Positions 9,448-18,878 are shown, numbered from the stretch's first letter. The stretch is DNA of 51,255 nt from JAWPMV01 sp038527215 (GCA_038527215.1 JBCBGC010000049.1:1-51255); one strand, 5' to 3'. Numbers and translations: made by a program. Notes: generated by a model from the letters alone, not told the origin.

Positions 9448-10503
9448 TCACCCCTCCTGAGCCGGTGTATCGGCGGTGGTGCCTTCATTGATTTCCCCCA
9501 ACTCTCCTTCGAACTCCGTTTTCACCACCTGGGCATCCAGGCCTTTTTCCCGGAGCCACCGACTAAAAATCTCCGTGTAGCCATGGGTCACATACACATG
9601 TTCCGCTCCGGTCGCTTCTATGGCCTGATTCAGGCCTGGCCAGTCCGCATGATCCGACAGGACAAAGCCCCGATCTGCCGCTCGCCTTCTTCTGGCACCC
9701 CGAATTTGCATCCAGCCCGAAGCGATGCCTAAGGAAAAAGGCTGAAAGCGTCTGGACCAGTTTGAGCCAATCGCTCCAGGTGGAGCGACAATCATGGCGT
9801 TTTGATTTAGCTTTTTCTCGAATTTTTCTTCTCCCTGCAAATGAATTCTCTGGGTAGGTTTTAAGGCAATCCCTGCCTCCCGCAGGACCTCATTGGTATT
9901 TTCTATGGCACCATGGGTATAGACCGGGCCGATATTCCTGTCCAGGCCTTGTAAAATCCGTTGAGCTTTACCCAGTGAATATCCAGACAGGAGACTGATT
10001 TTGCCTTCAGCGGCATTTTGCGCCCACCATTGATTGATATCTGCGAATATCTCTTCCTGAGGCCGCCAATGATATACCGGTAAGCCAAAGGTGGATTCAG
10101 TGATAAAATGCTGGCAAGGCACCGCTTCAAAGGGCGCACAAAAGCCATCATCCTCTACTTTATAATCACCTGAGACCACCCACACTTCGCCCTGATAAGC
10201 CAGTCGGATCTGGGCTGATCCGATGATGTGTCCGGCAGGATGAAAGGATATTTCCACCCCGTTCATGTAGATTTTTTCGCCAAAAGCTACGCCCTGAACC
10301 GAGATATCCCGGCCCAGGCGGAGACGCAGGACCGGAACCGAGTCATGATGGGCCAGATAATGCTCCATGCCCCAGCGGGCATGATCCGAATGGGCATGGG
10401 TGATCAGGGCCTTGGGAACACGGCGCCAGGGGTCGATGTAGACATCGGCCTGAGGACAGTAAATTCCTTCTGCAGTAAATCTTAATAAAGCATCTTGGGG
10501 CAT
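9448..10503 (-). CDS. Ligase-associated DNA exonuclease (metallo-beta-lactamase fold)
   Basis: 351 residues from the ATG at 10503, which begins MPQDALLRFTAEGIYCPQADVYIDP. Metal-binding motif HAHSDH (His36, His38, Asp40, His41), then HPAGHIIGSAQI, VSGDYK, and LSDHADW toward the C-terminus. This is the pattern of the beta-CASP/SNM1-like exonucleases encoded beside ATP-dependent DNA ligases. The expected ligase and helicase partners are absent from the window: the downstream neighbour is the hybrid kinase, and upstream lies the divergent MoxR gene. The nuclease family call is confident; the repair role is inferred from the family. Confidence 0.85.
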   Translation of the reverse strand: MPQDALLRFTAEGIYCPQADVYIDPWRRVPKALITHAHSDHARWGMEHYLAHHDSVPVLRLRLGRDISVQGVAFGEKIYMNGVEISFHPAGHIIGSAQIRLAYQGEVWVVSGDYKVEDDGFCAPFEAVPCQHFITESTFGLPVYHWRPQEEIFADINQWWAQNAAEGKISLLSGYSLGKAQRILQGLDRNIGPVYTHGAIENTNEVLREAGIALKPTQRIHLQGEEKFEKKLNQNAMIVAPPGAIGSNWSRRFQPFSLGIASGWMQIRGARRRRAADRGFVLSDHADWPGLNQAIEATGAEHVYVTHGYTEIFSRWLREKGLDAQVVKTEFEGELGEINEGTTADTPAQEG

Positions 10504-10804
10504 AGGCAGGATGATCCTTTCCAAACAGATCCAAATTACGAGCTTTTCCAGGTGCAGGCAAAGGAAATCTCCCTGAAACACAACCGCTTCCAACGAGCTT
10601 CACCTTTAACATTTCTTTCACATTTCACCGCCTGATTCTTCCGGGAAAATCATTATTTTGCGCCGATTTCCGACTCTTCGTCGGCCATAATCATGGCGTG
10701 TGCCCATTGATTCAAACTAAATAGCATGCCAGGTGTTGGAGAGCTCCAGGAGGATTCCCCGACGCGCCATGATCCTCGGTTCTCTGACCAAATTATCTCT
10801 ATTT
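10504..10804. other. Divergent intergenic region, exonuclease / MoxR
   Basis: About 300 bp between two divergent starts, presumably carrying both promoters. A weak TTATTTTG (one base off the TAnnTTTG pattern) lies near 10652. A short inverted repeat GCCAT-N4-ATGGC lies at 10684-10697. No gene or RNA structure is recognised. Confidence 0.4.
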
Positions 10805-11797
10805 ATGCAATCGACTGATATTCGTGCGCTCAACGAAAAAATCCAAGCGAAAAGCGCCTTTGTTGACCTGCTCAACCTCGAAGTCAAAAAAGCTATCATC
10901 GGGCAATCTTACATGATCGAAAGATTGCTGCTGGGCCTGCTCTCTGGCGGTCATATATTATTGGAAGGGGTACCGGGTTTGGCCAAAACCCTGGCCATTA
11001 AGTCCCTCTCCGCCGCGGTGAATGGAAAATTCAGCCGGATTCAGTTTACGCCGGACCTCCTGCCCGCTGACGTAGTGGGAACCATGATCTACAACCAGAA
11101 AACCCACGAGTTTTCGGTCAAGCAAGGTCCGATCTTCGCCAACTTTGTGCTGGCAGATGAGATCAACCGTTCCCCCGCTAAGGTGCAATCCGCCCTGCTG
11201 GAAGCCATGCAGGAAAAGCAGGTTACCCTGGGAGAAAAAACCTTTATCCTGGAAAAACCCTTCCTGGTATTGGCTACCCAGAACCCCATCGAGCAGGAAG
11301 GAACCTATCCCCTGCCTGAAGCCCAGGTAGACCGTTTCATGCTCAAATCCGTCATCAACTACCCAACCAAGGATGAAGAGCGGGAAATCATCCGTCAGAA
11401 TGTGAATCGACAGCCGGTTACCATCAATCCCGTGGTCAGCCTGACCGAGATCATGGAGGCTCGGGAAGCGGTACGGGAAGTGTATATGGACGAAAAAATT
11501 GAGCAATACATTCTCGACATTGTATTTGCTACCCGCTATCCTGATGACCATAAACTGAGTCAGCTTAATCACCTGATGAGTTACGGAGGTTCTCCCCGTG
11601 CCTCGATCAACCTGGCCCTGGCTTCTAAGGCTTATGCTTTTATCAAACGACGGGGCTACGTCATTCCGGAGGATGTTCGTGCAGTATGCTATGACGTGAT
11701 GCGCCACCGGATTGGCCTGACCTACGAAGCAGAAGCGGAGAACGTCACCAGCGAGCAGATTATCTCCAATATTTTGGATGTAGTGGAGGTGCCTTAG
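10805..11797 (+). CDS. MoxR-family AAA+ ATPase
   Basis: 330 residues from the ATG at 10805 (MQSTDIRALNEKIQ); the longer frame adds an unlikely N-terminal tail. Walker A GVPGLAKT (55-62), Walker B LADEINRSPAK, sensor 1 in LATQNPIEQEGTYPLPEAQVDRF, and a C-terminal lid with SYGGSPRASINLALASKAYA. MoxR ATPases act as chaperones that mature or remodel protein complexes, usually together with DUF58 and von Willebrand factor A proteins encoded just downstream. Here a terminator and a convergent gene follow, so no such partner is next to it. A vWA-type lipoprotein gene occurs at 22524 but is not linked. Cytoplasmic. Confidence 0.93.
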   Translation: MQSTDIRALNEKIQAKSAFVDLLNLEVKKAIIGQSYMIERLLLGLLSGGHILLEGVPGLAKTLAIKSLSAAVNGKFSRIQFTPDLLPADVVGTMIYNQKTHEFSVKQGPIFANFVLADEINRSPAKVQSALLEAMQEKQVTLGEKTFILEKPFLVLATQNPIEQEGTYPLPEAQVDRFMLKSVINYPTKDEEREIIRQNVNRQPVTINPVVSLTEIMEAREAVREVYMDEKIEQYILDIVFATRYPDDHKLSQLNHLMSYGGSPRASINLALASKAYAFIKRRGYVIPEDVRAVCYDVMRHRIGLTYEAEAENVTSEQIISNILDVVEVP

Positions 11798-11824
11798 GGT
11801 GCTTAGCTGAAAATATAGAATTAA

Positions 11825-11855
11825 AGAGACGCCTTTGGGCGTCTCTTCTTGTTTT
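11825..11855 (+). terminator. Terminator of the MoxR gene
   Basis: A 9-bp stem AGAGACGCC/GGCGTCTCT with a short T-rich loop is followed by TCTTGTTTT, 27 bp after the stop codon. Confidence 0.75.
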
Positions 11856-12105
11856 ATCCATCAAGGTCATTTCCCACTCAAACAGGAAAGGCTTTGGCCT
11901 ATATGAGAAAACTTTATCCAGCGGCTCCTGACTTTTTAGGCAATCATGGAGATCCCGGATATGCCCTCCTCCCTATGGTCGGAAGGTCATTCCGGGATGA
12001 CAACATGTGTTGCGGTGAATAGTCTTCGACCATTCCAAGGCGTCAATGGCGCTCCCCGTAGAGACCTTGCGTCTCCACGGCCCGCGACAAATCTGGTCGA
12101 CCCTA
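11856..12105. repeat. Decayed relic of element B in a convergent gap
   Basis: 11885-11930 resembles the right arm of element B (GGAAAGGCTTT, then CTTTATCC). 11945-12015 resembles its left arm (ATGGAGATCCCGGATA, CTATGGTCGG, TTCCGGGATGACA). The order is right arm then left arm, so these are halves of two neighbouring copies. 12057-12079 is an imperfect GAGAC/GTCTC palindrome. No gene is seen. Confidence 0.6.
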
Positions 12106-12137
12106 CAAAAAAACCCGGAATCAATTCCGGGTTTTTT
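12106..12137 (-). terminator. Terminator of the polysaccharide deacetylase gene
   Basis: ACCCGGAA/TTCCGGGT stem with a 4-nt loop and A/T-runs on both sides. It sits directly after the - strand stop codon at 12138 and could also stop rightward transcription. Confidence 0.85.
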
Positions 12138-12905
12138 CTATTTCAGTGCCTTACTCAAGGCATATTTACTTTTCTTGAAAAGGGCCAGTTCCCGCATACG
12201 GCCGTTGATGGCCGCTTTCACATAGCTTTGCGAGCTATTGATCCGGAGCACGTAGCGTCGTTGCACTTCCGGCAGGGTAGCTGGGGTACAAGGACCTTCC
12301 AGGGTAGAAAAGCGAATCTGGAAGCCTAGCTCTCGCAAAATTTTGTCATGGGCGGGCGTATAACTCCCCAAAAAGCCTCCGGGATAGGCCCAAATCAGCG
12401 GCTGATCCAAGCTCAGGAGGAAATCGCGACAGATTTCCACGTACTTCAGGAATTTTTCCAGGCTCAATTCAGCTACTACCTCATGACGGGCATTGTGCGC
12501 CCCGATCAGTTGGCCACCGGCCAGCAGGGCTTCCACGCCATCTTGCCCCATCAGGCCGTTTTCGCCCAATTCCAGCGGATTCAGAAAAAAGGTCGCACTG
12601 ACTTCATTTTCTACCAGCACCGGTAAAGCATAAGGAACATTGGAGGGAGTGTTGTCATCGAAAGTGATGATCACAGCAGGCCCCTCGGCAGTAGGAAGAT
12701 CAGCCGGGTTGATGATCTGGTAACCAGCAGCCTTGATCATCTTTAAATGCGCGTCAAAATCTTCCTGATAAACCGTAAAACGGTCGATTTGAGATTCAGG
12801 AGTTCCTTTTGGTACTATCTGGTGATAGCACAAACAAATGATTTTTTCCTTTGAGCCTAAAATGGACACCTTACTCAGAAGGTCCAGCAACGCATTTTCT
12901 ATCAT
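12138..12905 (-). CDS. Polysaccharide deacetylase (NodB-like)
   Basis: 255 residues from the ATG at 12905 (MIENALLDLLSKVSIL). This family removes N- or O-acetyl groups from cell-surface or wall polysaccharides using a metal-bound Asp-His-His triad. Visible motifs: CLCYHQIVP near the N-terminus, motif 1 ITFDDNTPSN (the usual TFDDG with G changed to N), motif 2 IGAHNARHEV (H-x3-H metal ligands) and motif 3 AYPGGFLGSY. All catalytic residues I can place are kept. There is no clear signal peptide, so a cytoplasmic or membrane-associated location is possible. It is transcribed divergently from mutS and ends at a strong hairpin. Confidence 0.85.
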   Translation of the reverse strand: MIENALLDLLSKVSILGSKEKIICLCYHQIVPKGTPESQIDRFTVYQEDFDAHLKMIKAAGYQIINPADLPTAEGPAVIITFDDNTPSNVPYALPVLVENEVSATFFLNPLELGENGLMGQDGVEALLAGGQLIGAHNARHEVVAELSLEKFLKYVEICRDFLLSLDQPLIWAYPGGFLGSYTPAHDKILRELGFQIRFSTLEGPCTPATLPEVQRRYVLRINSSQSYVKAAINGRMRELALFKKSKYALSKALK

Positions 12906-13170
12906 GCTCCGTCTTGAATTTAGCGATTTCCTATGTTGAGCGCGGCAGTAACAGAACTTCAGGGTCAAAAAGGAAAAAAATCCGCTTAGCTGCAACGCTG
13001 TGTCGATTATTGGGCAAAAATCATTCCTTATCGGTCACCATAATTTAGACGAGCACATATCGAAGCCTGCATTTCCTAAAGAAATCCACAAAAGGCTAGC
13101 TTATCCACGATTTGCTGCACAACAGTTTCCCTCCGAGGGGATAGTTCTTATATTTATAAACTGTATCCAT

Positions 13171-15840
13171 GTGTCACCTCTAGTTGCAAAAACCTTGGCC
13201 AGACCACCCAAAAGCGGCGTAAAGAAAAAGCCCAAAGAAAAAAAGGAGACGCCTTTGATGCGGCAGTATTTTGCCATCAAAGCCAAATATCCTGGCACCG
13301 TGCTGCTTTTCCGGGTGGGAGACTTTTACGAGACCTTTGGGGAAGACGCGATTGAAGTGTCGAAAGTGCTGGGCATCGTGCTGACCAAGCGGGCCAACGG
13401 AGCGGCATCTCACGTGGAATTAGCGGGTTTTCCGCATCACTCCCTGGATACCTATTTACCCAAGCTGGTAAGAGCAGGCAAAAGAGTGGCTGTTTGCGAT
13501 CAGTTGGAAGACCCCAAGCAAGCCAAAGGCATCGTTAAGCGAGGGGTCACCGAGCTCGTTACGCCTGGGGTAACCTTTAACGACAAGGTTCTCGAGGTCA
13601 ATAAGCACAATTACCTCGCTTCCGTACATTTTGGGGACAAAAATGTGGTAGGCGTGGCTTTCGTAGAGGTTTCCACCGGAGATTTTTTCTGCTTTTCAGG
13701 AAGCGCCTCCTATGCCGAAAAAATCCTCAATACCCTTTCTCCTTCGGAGATTTTGGTAGCAAAGCGCCACTGGCGGCATTTTGCCCAGGCCTTCGGCGAA
13801 AAATTCTACCTCAGTCGCCTGGATGAATGGGTCTATCAACCCGATTATGCGCAGGAACAGCTGCTCAACCTCCTCGGCACCCAATCCCTCAAAGGATTTG
13901 GGGTGGACCAGGAAAAAAATGGGGTAATCGCAGCTGGGGCCATTGTACACTACCTAAATGAAAGCCAGCAGACCCAATTAGGGCATATCCATAAAATCTA
14001 TCGCTTTGATGACAGCGAATATGTGTGGCTGGACCAGTTTACGGTGCGCAACCTGGAACTGCTTTATCCCCTGCATCCTGATGGACGGCCCCTGGTAGAG
14101 GTCATCGACAAAACCCTTACGGCCATGGGGGGACGTCTTTTGCGGAGGTCCATGTTGCTCCCGCTGAAGGACCCCCAACATATCCAAAAGCGGCTGGATA
14201 TCGTCGAAACTTTTATCAAATCTCCCGGTCCGCTGGAAACCCTCTGTCAGCACCTCAAAGGCCTGGGTGATCTGGAACGCCTGGCTTCTAAAGTAGCTAC
14301 CCGGCGTCTGGCCCCCAAAGAGGCAAGTTTGCTGAGAGATTCGCTGGAATTATTGGCACCTATTCAGGAGGTCATGAAAGCCTTCGCTTCCGATTCGTTG
14401 AATCAGCAAGCCGCTGCTTTTGCGCCCGTAGAAAAAATCCTCAATATCCTGCGGACCTACTTACTGGATGAGGTCAGCACCCATCTTTCAGATGGAAATG
14501 TCATCAGGGATGGGGTTTCAGAAGAGCTGGATGAGCTGCGCAATATCAAGCAAAACAGCCAGGACCTACTCCTGGCCATGCAGCAGCGGGAGATTCAACG
14601 CACGGGAATTACGTCGCTCAAAATCGGCTTTAACAAAGTTTTTGGCTACTACCTCGAAGTAACCAATGCCCATAAGGATAAAGCTCCCATGGAGTGGACG
14701 CGCAAGCAGACCCTCACCAATGCGGAGCGATATATCACCGAAGAGCTCAAGGATTACGAGGAAAAAATCCTTTCGGCAGAGGAAAGAATGGCGGGGTTGG
14801 AAGCTGAATTGTATGCCGAGTTCCTCCAGCAAATGCAGATGTTCATCCAGACCATCCAGCAAAACGCCCGGCTCCTGGCAGAACTTGATATGCTGGTAGG
14901 CTTTGCCCTGGTAGCCAAAAGCCAGCACTACACCAAGCCGGTTATTACCTCGGAGGATCGGATCGAGATCAAACAGGGGCGGCACCCGGTCATCGAAACG
15001 ACCTTGCCCCCGGATAGCCCTTATATCCCGAATGATATTCACCTCAACAATGAGGACCAGCAGATCATCATCATCACCGGTCCAAACATGGCGGGTAAGT
15101 CGGCCCTCTTGCGACAAACCGCGCTCGTGGTATTACTCGCTCAGTTGGGCTCTTTTGTCCCAGCCGAAGCTGCGACCATAGGCGTAGTGGACAAAATTTT
15201 CACGCGGGTGGGCGCGTCGGACAACATTTCCAGCGGGGAATCGACTTTCATGGTGGAAATGAACGAAACGGCCCAAATCGCCAATAACGCCACGGACAAA
15301 AGCCTGATTTTACTGGATGAAATTGGGCGGGGCACCTCGACCTATGATGGCGTTTCTATTGCCTGGGCCCTGGTGGAATACCTGCATGAAACGGCCGGCT
15401 GTCAGGCGAAGACGCTTTTTGCCACCCACTATCACGAGCTCAATGAGTTGGAGGAAAGGCTGCCCCGGGTCAAAAACTTCAACGTCTCCGTGCGGGAAGT
15501 AGATGGCAAAGTCCTTTTCCTGCGTACCCTCAAGCCAGGCGGCTCTGAACATAGCTTCGGCATCAATGTGGCCGACATGGCAGGCATGCCCAAAATCCTG
15601 GTCAAGCGGGCCAAGCAACTTCTCAAGCATTTTGAGAAGCATAAACTGAGCGATCAGGCTGCGGCTAAGAACCTTAAGTTCAAGGACGAAAAGACCATCC
15701 AGCTCAATATGTTTGAGCTCAAGGACGCAGACACCCTCAAAATCAGGCAGCTATTGTCTGGGGTGGATGTGGACCGGATGACCCCTATTGAAGCCCTGCT
15801 GAAACTTCAGGAGATTAAACAAGCCCTGGTAGAGGAGTAG
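13171..15840 (+). CDS. mutS: DNA mismatch repair protein MutS
   Basis: 889 residues from GTG at 13171, chosen so that the basic leader KKKPKEKKETPLMRQY typical of Bacteroidota MutS is kept; TTG at 13195 and ATG at 13258 are alternatives, and the open frame extends upstream to 13000 without family similarity. Mismatch-reading motif D-F-Y-E at 51-54, connector and core/lever domains through about 560, Walker A GPNMAGKS at about 637-644, and signature DEIGRGTSTYDG at about 715. The C-terminal helix-turn-helix region follows. MutS recognises base mismatches and small loops and recruits MutL. mutL is not in the window. Confidence 0.95.
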   Translation: MSPLVAKTLARPPKSGVKKKPKEKKETPLMRQYFAIKAKYPGTVLLFRVGDFYETFGEDAIEVSKVLGIVLTKRANGAASHVELAGFPHHSLDTYLPKLVRAGKRVAVCDQLEDPKQAKGIVKRGVTELVTPGVTFNDKVLEVNKHNYLASVHFGDKNVVGVAFVEVSTGDFFCFSGSASYAEKILNTLSPSEILVAKRHWRHFAQAFGEKFYLSRLDEWVYQPDYAQEQLLNLLGTQSLKGFGVDQEKNGVIAAGAIVHYLNESQQTQLGHIHKIYRFDDSEYVWLDQFTVRNLELLYPLHPDGRPLVEVIDKTLTAMGGRLLRRSMLLPLKDPQHIQKRLDIVETFIKSPGPLETLCQHLKGLGDLERLASKVATRRLAPKEASLLRDSLELLAPIQEVMKAFASDSLNQQAAAFAPVEKILNILRTYLLDEVSTHLSDGNVIRDGVSEELDELRNIKQNSQDLLLAMQQREIQRTGITSLKIGFNKVFGYYLEVTNAHKDKAPMEWTRKQTLTNAERYITEELKDYEEKILSAEERMAGLEAELYAEFLQQMQMFIQTIQQNARLLAELDMLVGFALVAKSQHYTKPVITSEDRIEIKQGRHPVIETTLPPDSPYIPNDIHLNNEDQQIIIITGPNMAGKSALLRQTALVVLLAQLGSFVPAEAATIGVVDKIFTRVGASDNISSGESTFMVEMNETAQIANNATDKSLILLDEIGRGTSTYDGVSIAWALVEYLHETAGCQAKTLFATHYHELNELEERLPRVKNFNVSVREVDGKVLFLRTLKPGGSEHSFGINVADMAGMPKILVKRAKQLLKHFEKHKLSDQAAAKNLKFKDEKTIQLNMFELKDADTLKIRQLLSGVDVDRMTPIEALLKLQEIKQALVEE

Positions 15841-15956
15841 GCTTTCCTCTTTGTAAGGACCAATGCAGGTTGCTCTCCAGATGTAGCACATGCGGGGTTC
15901 TTGCAGGATTCCTAGGGGGAGTTAGACAAAAAGCCCTTCCTTGACTATTTTTCTGC

Positions 15957-17084
15957 ATGAAACCACTCCTGCCCTTTTTTCTAAGTCTCCTCCTCTTCCC
16001 CGTTCAACTTTTGGCGCAGCTCTCCGCTGAAGACGAGGCCTTTATTTTGTCCTTTATGGAAGAAAATAAGGTTCCCGGGATCAGTGTGGCCATTGTTGAG
16101 CAAGGGAAAATCATCTATGCCAAAGCCTTTGGGGTCGCCGATCAAAAGACTGGTGAGAAACTCACGCCCCAGACCCTCTTCCAAGCCGCCTCCATCAGCA
16201 AGCCGTTTACGGGTTTGTTGTACATGCGCAAAGCCCAGCAAGAAACGCTGGACCTGGATGTCCCCATTAATCAATATCTGGAAGACTGGACATTGCCCGG
16301 ATATAAGCGAGACCCGGAGCAAGTCGCTACGGCCAGGTTGTTACTGGCTCATCAAGGCGGCACCAATATGAGCGGCTTTCTGGGCTGGCGCCAAACCCGT
16401 AAACGCGTACCTGACCTGGACGAAGTATTGCGGGGCAAAAAAGTTCATCTGTGGGAGCGCCGCATCTACACCAAGTACCCGCTCAATACACGCTTTGCTT
16501 ATTCTGGGGGAGGCTATAGTGTATTGGAGAAAGCCATCTGCCAACGATTTGACACCACGTTTCAAGCCCTGATGCGTGAGGAAATATTCGAGCCATGTGG
16601 CATGCAGGAGAGCTTTTTTTCGATCCGTTTGACGCCAGAGCAAGAAGAAAGAATCAGTAGCGGCCACCGCAAAAATGGCAAGCTCATCAAAGGATCCTAT
16701 CATGTCTATCCTCAACAAGCCGCGGCAGGCTTATGGACCACCCCCAGCGACCTGGTGCGCATGCTCAGCGCGGTACAGGCCTCCCTAAAAGGAGAGCAGG
16801 AGAAGCCTTTTTTAGCACCGGAAATGACCCAACAATTGCCGCAAAGGCTACCCCTGGAATCCGGGAGTCTGGGGAGATATAATCTGGGCTTTCAGTTGAC
16901 TACGGATGGGGAAGATGAACTGCTGGCTTTTGGTCATGGAGGCGCTAACTGGGGATTCTCCTGCTTTATGTATGGCCATATTTCCAATGGAAAAGCCGTG
17001 GCCATCATGAGCAATCGCAACAGCCTGTCTTTATGGCCCGTGCTCAACCGGATCAATGCCGCGATCAAATTTGATCAACCCTGA
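15957..17084 (+). CDS. Secreted serine hydrolase (beta-lactamase class C family)
   Basis: 375 residues with signal peptide MKPLLPFFLSLLLFPVQLLA. The nucleophile motif S-I-S-K is at 79-82, Y-S-G in the second motif position (RFAYSGGGYSVLEKAI), and H-G-G (GHGGANWGF) near the C-terminus. This fits the serine hydrolase / penicillin-binding-protein-like family (esterases, D-aminopeptidases, class C beta-lactamases); the substrate cannot be told. It probably acts in the periplasm. A TATTTTTC (one base off the TAnnTTTG pattern) lies 3 bp before the ATG, which hints at a very short leader, but no TTG box is visible upstream. Confidence 0.88.
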   Translation: MKPLLPFFLSLLLFPVQLLAQLSAEDEAFILSFMEENKVPGISVAIVEQGKIIYAKAFGVADQKTGEKLTPQTLFQAASISKPFTGLLYMRKAQQETLDLDVPINQYLEDWTLPGYKRDPEQVATARLLLAHQGGTNMSGFLGWRQTRKRVPDLDEVLRGKKVHLWERRIYTKYPLNTRFAYSGGGYSVLEKAICQRFDTTFQALMREEIFEPCGMQESFFSIRLTPEQEERISSGHRKNGKLIKGSYHVYPQQAAAGLWTTPSDLVRMLSAVQASLKGEQEKPFLAPEMTQQLPQRLPLESGSLGRYNLGFQLTTDGEDELLAFGHGGANWGFSCFMYGHISNGKAVAIMSNRNSLSLWPVLNRINAAIKFDQP

Positions 17085-17099
17085 TTTCAGGCAGCTTCC

Positions 17100-17903
17100 C
17101 TATTTCGGAAGGCCCAGGATATAATACCCCACCGTTTTGCCGTCAGGCTTTTTTCCCTGATCCATCTCCCAGGTGTAATGCTCATCCGCTGGGGGTAAAA
17201 GGTGGTTTTTCACGTCATCAAAGGTGTACATACGGGGTAGGGAAGCATGGCCATCCCAAAAATAAAAGAGCGGAATCACGGGAATCAGCCAGGTAAACAG
17301 CAGGTCTTTCCAAGTGAGGGGTTTGACAAAAAAGACCATCACCATAGACATCAGGATCAGGATGACAAAAGCAATCGGGGTGCTCAGGGCCCAGACCAGG
17401 ATCGGGAATTTATTCTCCCCCATTTCATAAATGAGGATCGGCTGCTTGTTCTCCTGGGCAGTAGCCAAAATTTTTCGGGCGGTGTCCGGCGGCATGTGAT
17501 GGAAGCTGTTCATCATGGTCTTCAGGCCTTCGGGGGCCTGAGTCAGGTTGGACGCATCCAGGGATTCAGCCTGATACCGCATATGGGCATGCCCCTGTTG
17601 GTTGAAGTTTTGGACAAAAGCCTGGTTAGGATGCAGGTCGGTCAGCAGGAGTTCGGTAGGTGCTTGAGGTTGCTGTTCATTCAGGTATTCCAAAACGGGG
17701 GGCATGGTGCCACCAGAGCCTGAGCCCATGTCCACAATTCGGGTAAAGGGGTGCCTTTTCTGGATGTCGATCAGCAAATCTCCCACCACTTCACGAGTGC
17801 CCCAAAGCTTATGGAGCACCACGATAATTTTGGTGATCGTGGAGCGCCAGGCAGGCGGAAACCAGGCAAAATCTTCGAATTCAAACAGTTGTATTCTTTT
17901 CAT
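17100..17903 (-). CDS. SAM-dependent methyltransferase with two membrane segments
   Basis: 267 residues. Motif I VDMGSGSGGTMPPVL (about 58-72), LLLTDLHPN (acidic residue of motif II) and a Rossmann-like order identify a class I methyltransferase. NSFHHMP sits at the post-I position. A hydrophobic hairpin of two helices (FPILVWALSTPIAFVILILM, then LLFTWLIPVIPLFYF, about 172-220) is inserted before the C-terminal strands, so the enzyme is probably bound to the inner membrane. The substrate is unknown; a lipid or quinone-like molecule would fit the membrane location. It converges with the serine hydrolase gene across only 15 bp. Confidence 0.78.
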   Translation of the reverse strand: MKRIQLFEFEDFAWFPPAWRSTITKIIVVLHKLWGTREVVGDLLIDIQKRHPFTRIVDMGSGSGGTMPPVLEYLNEQQPQAPTELLLTDLHPNQAFVQNFNQQGHAHMRYQAESLDASNLTQAPEGLKTMMNSFHHMPPDTARKILATAQENKQPILIYEMGENKFPILVWALSTPIAFVILILMSMVMVFFVKPLTWKDLLFTWLIPVIPLFYFWDGHASLPRMYTFDDVKNHLLPPADEHYTWEMDQGKKPDGKTVGYYILGLPK

Positions 17904-18001
17904 AGCGGGTTCCTTTGTCCTTTAATCTGCTGAAAATCCAGCTCAAGGGAAAGGGCTTGAGCAAAATATCGTTTCCCTTTAACTAGACCGGGCTTTTTAC
18001 C

Positions 18002-18009
18002 TACCTTTG
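18002..18009 (+). promoter_or_regulatory. -7 element TACCTTTG directly before the DMT gene
   Basis: A perfect match to Bacteroidota TAnnTTTG, ending 5 bp before the ATG at 18015, so transcription would begin at or next to the start codon. No clear TTG box is seen 19-20 bp upstream. Confidence 0.5.
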
Positions 18010-18014
18010 CCCGC

Positions 18015-18878
18015 ATGAAAAAATGGGGGATTTACATCTTTCTGGCCTTGGTCTGGGGGTCTTCATTTATCCTGATCAAAAAAGGCTTAATCGCGTTTAC
18101 GCCTTACCAGATCGCAGGCCTGAGAATCCTGATAGCAGCGGGGGTATTGGCCCCCTTTATCCTCGGACGCGCCAAAGAAGTCAAACCGGAAGCCTGGAAG
18201 TATATTTTCCTCATCGGCATTGTCGGAAACGCGATTCCGGCCTTTCTTTTTCCTCTGGCCGAACAAAAAATCAGCAGCGCCTCTGCGGGTATCCTCAACG
18301 TCCTTAGCCCAGTCTTTACCATGATCCTGGGCGTGCTCTTTTTCCAACTCAAAGGAAAAGTGCGCCAGGGTATTGGGATATTGCTAGGCTTTGGGGGAGC
18401 GGTAGGCCTCATTCTGGCCGGTGATGGAGAGGTCGATATCATCAGTCAGTTGCTGTATGCGGGATTCGTCGTCTTGGCCACCGTCGGTTATGGCCTGAGC
18501 ACCAATATCATGAAGCGCTACCTGAGTGATACGCCAGCGGTCCTGGCTTCTGGTTTTGGACTGGCCTTTGTCTCGATTCCTTATATTTTCTACCTCTTCT
18601 TTTTTGCCGAGCTACCCCAGACGTTTGCCGAACAACCCCATGCCTGGACTTCCCTGGGATATATTTTCATTCTCGGGGCCATGGGTACCGCCATTGCTTT
18701 GGTGCTGTTTTACCGCTTGGTACAAATTACCGAGCCGATCTTTTCCTCTTCCGTTACCTACGTCATTCCGATTGTCGCCCTGGCCTTAGGCCTGATGGAT
18801 GGGGAAACCATTACCGCAGGGCAGATCGGTTTTATGCTGGTGATCCTGGCAGGCGTATATCTGGTAAATCGTAAGTAG
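18015..18878 (+). CDS. EamA/DMT-family transporter
   Basis: 287 residues with about ten hydrophobic helices in two EamA halves. The first half begins YIFLALVWGSSFILIKKGL, the family's typical opening (W-G-S-x-F); the second half repeats the pattern from about residue 150. Such proteins export or import small metabolites (amino acids, nucleotides, sugars) across the inner membrane; the substrate cannot be deduced. The gene is single, with divergent spacing to the methyltransferase gene. Confidence 0.88.
   Translation: MKKWGIYIFLALVWGSSFILIKKGLIAFTPYQIAGLRILIAAGVLAPFILGRAKEVKPEAWKYIFLIGIVGNAIPAFLFPLAEQKISSASAGILNVLSPVFTMILGVLFFQLKGKVRQGIGILLGFGGAVGLILAGDGEVDIISQLLYAGFVVLATVGYGLSTNIMKRYLSDTPAVLASGFGLAFVSIPYIFYLFFFAELPQTFAEQPHAWTSLGYIFILGAMGTAIALVLFYRLVQITEPIFSSSVTYVIPIVALALGLMDGETITAGQIGFMLVILAGVYLVNRK

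Noticed and set aside
12906..12995. Longer start of the polysaccharide deacetylase
   Set aside because: The added 30 residues are cysteine- and serine-rich with no family fit; the ATG at 12905 is preferred.
13000..13170. N-terminal extension of MutS
   Set aside because: The frame is open, but the encoded residues do not resemble MutS and the region looks like the divergent promoter area.
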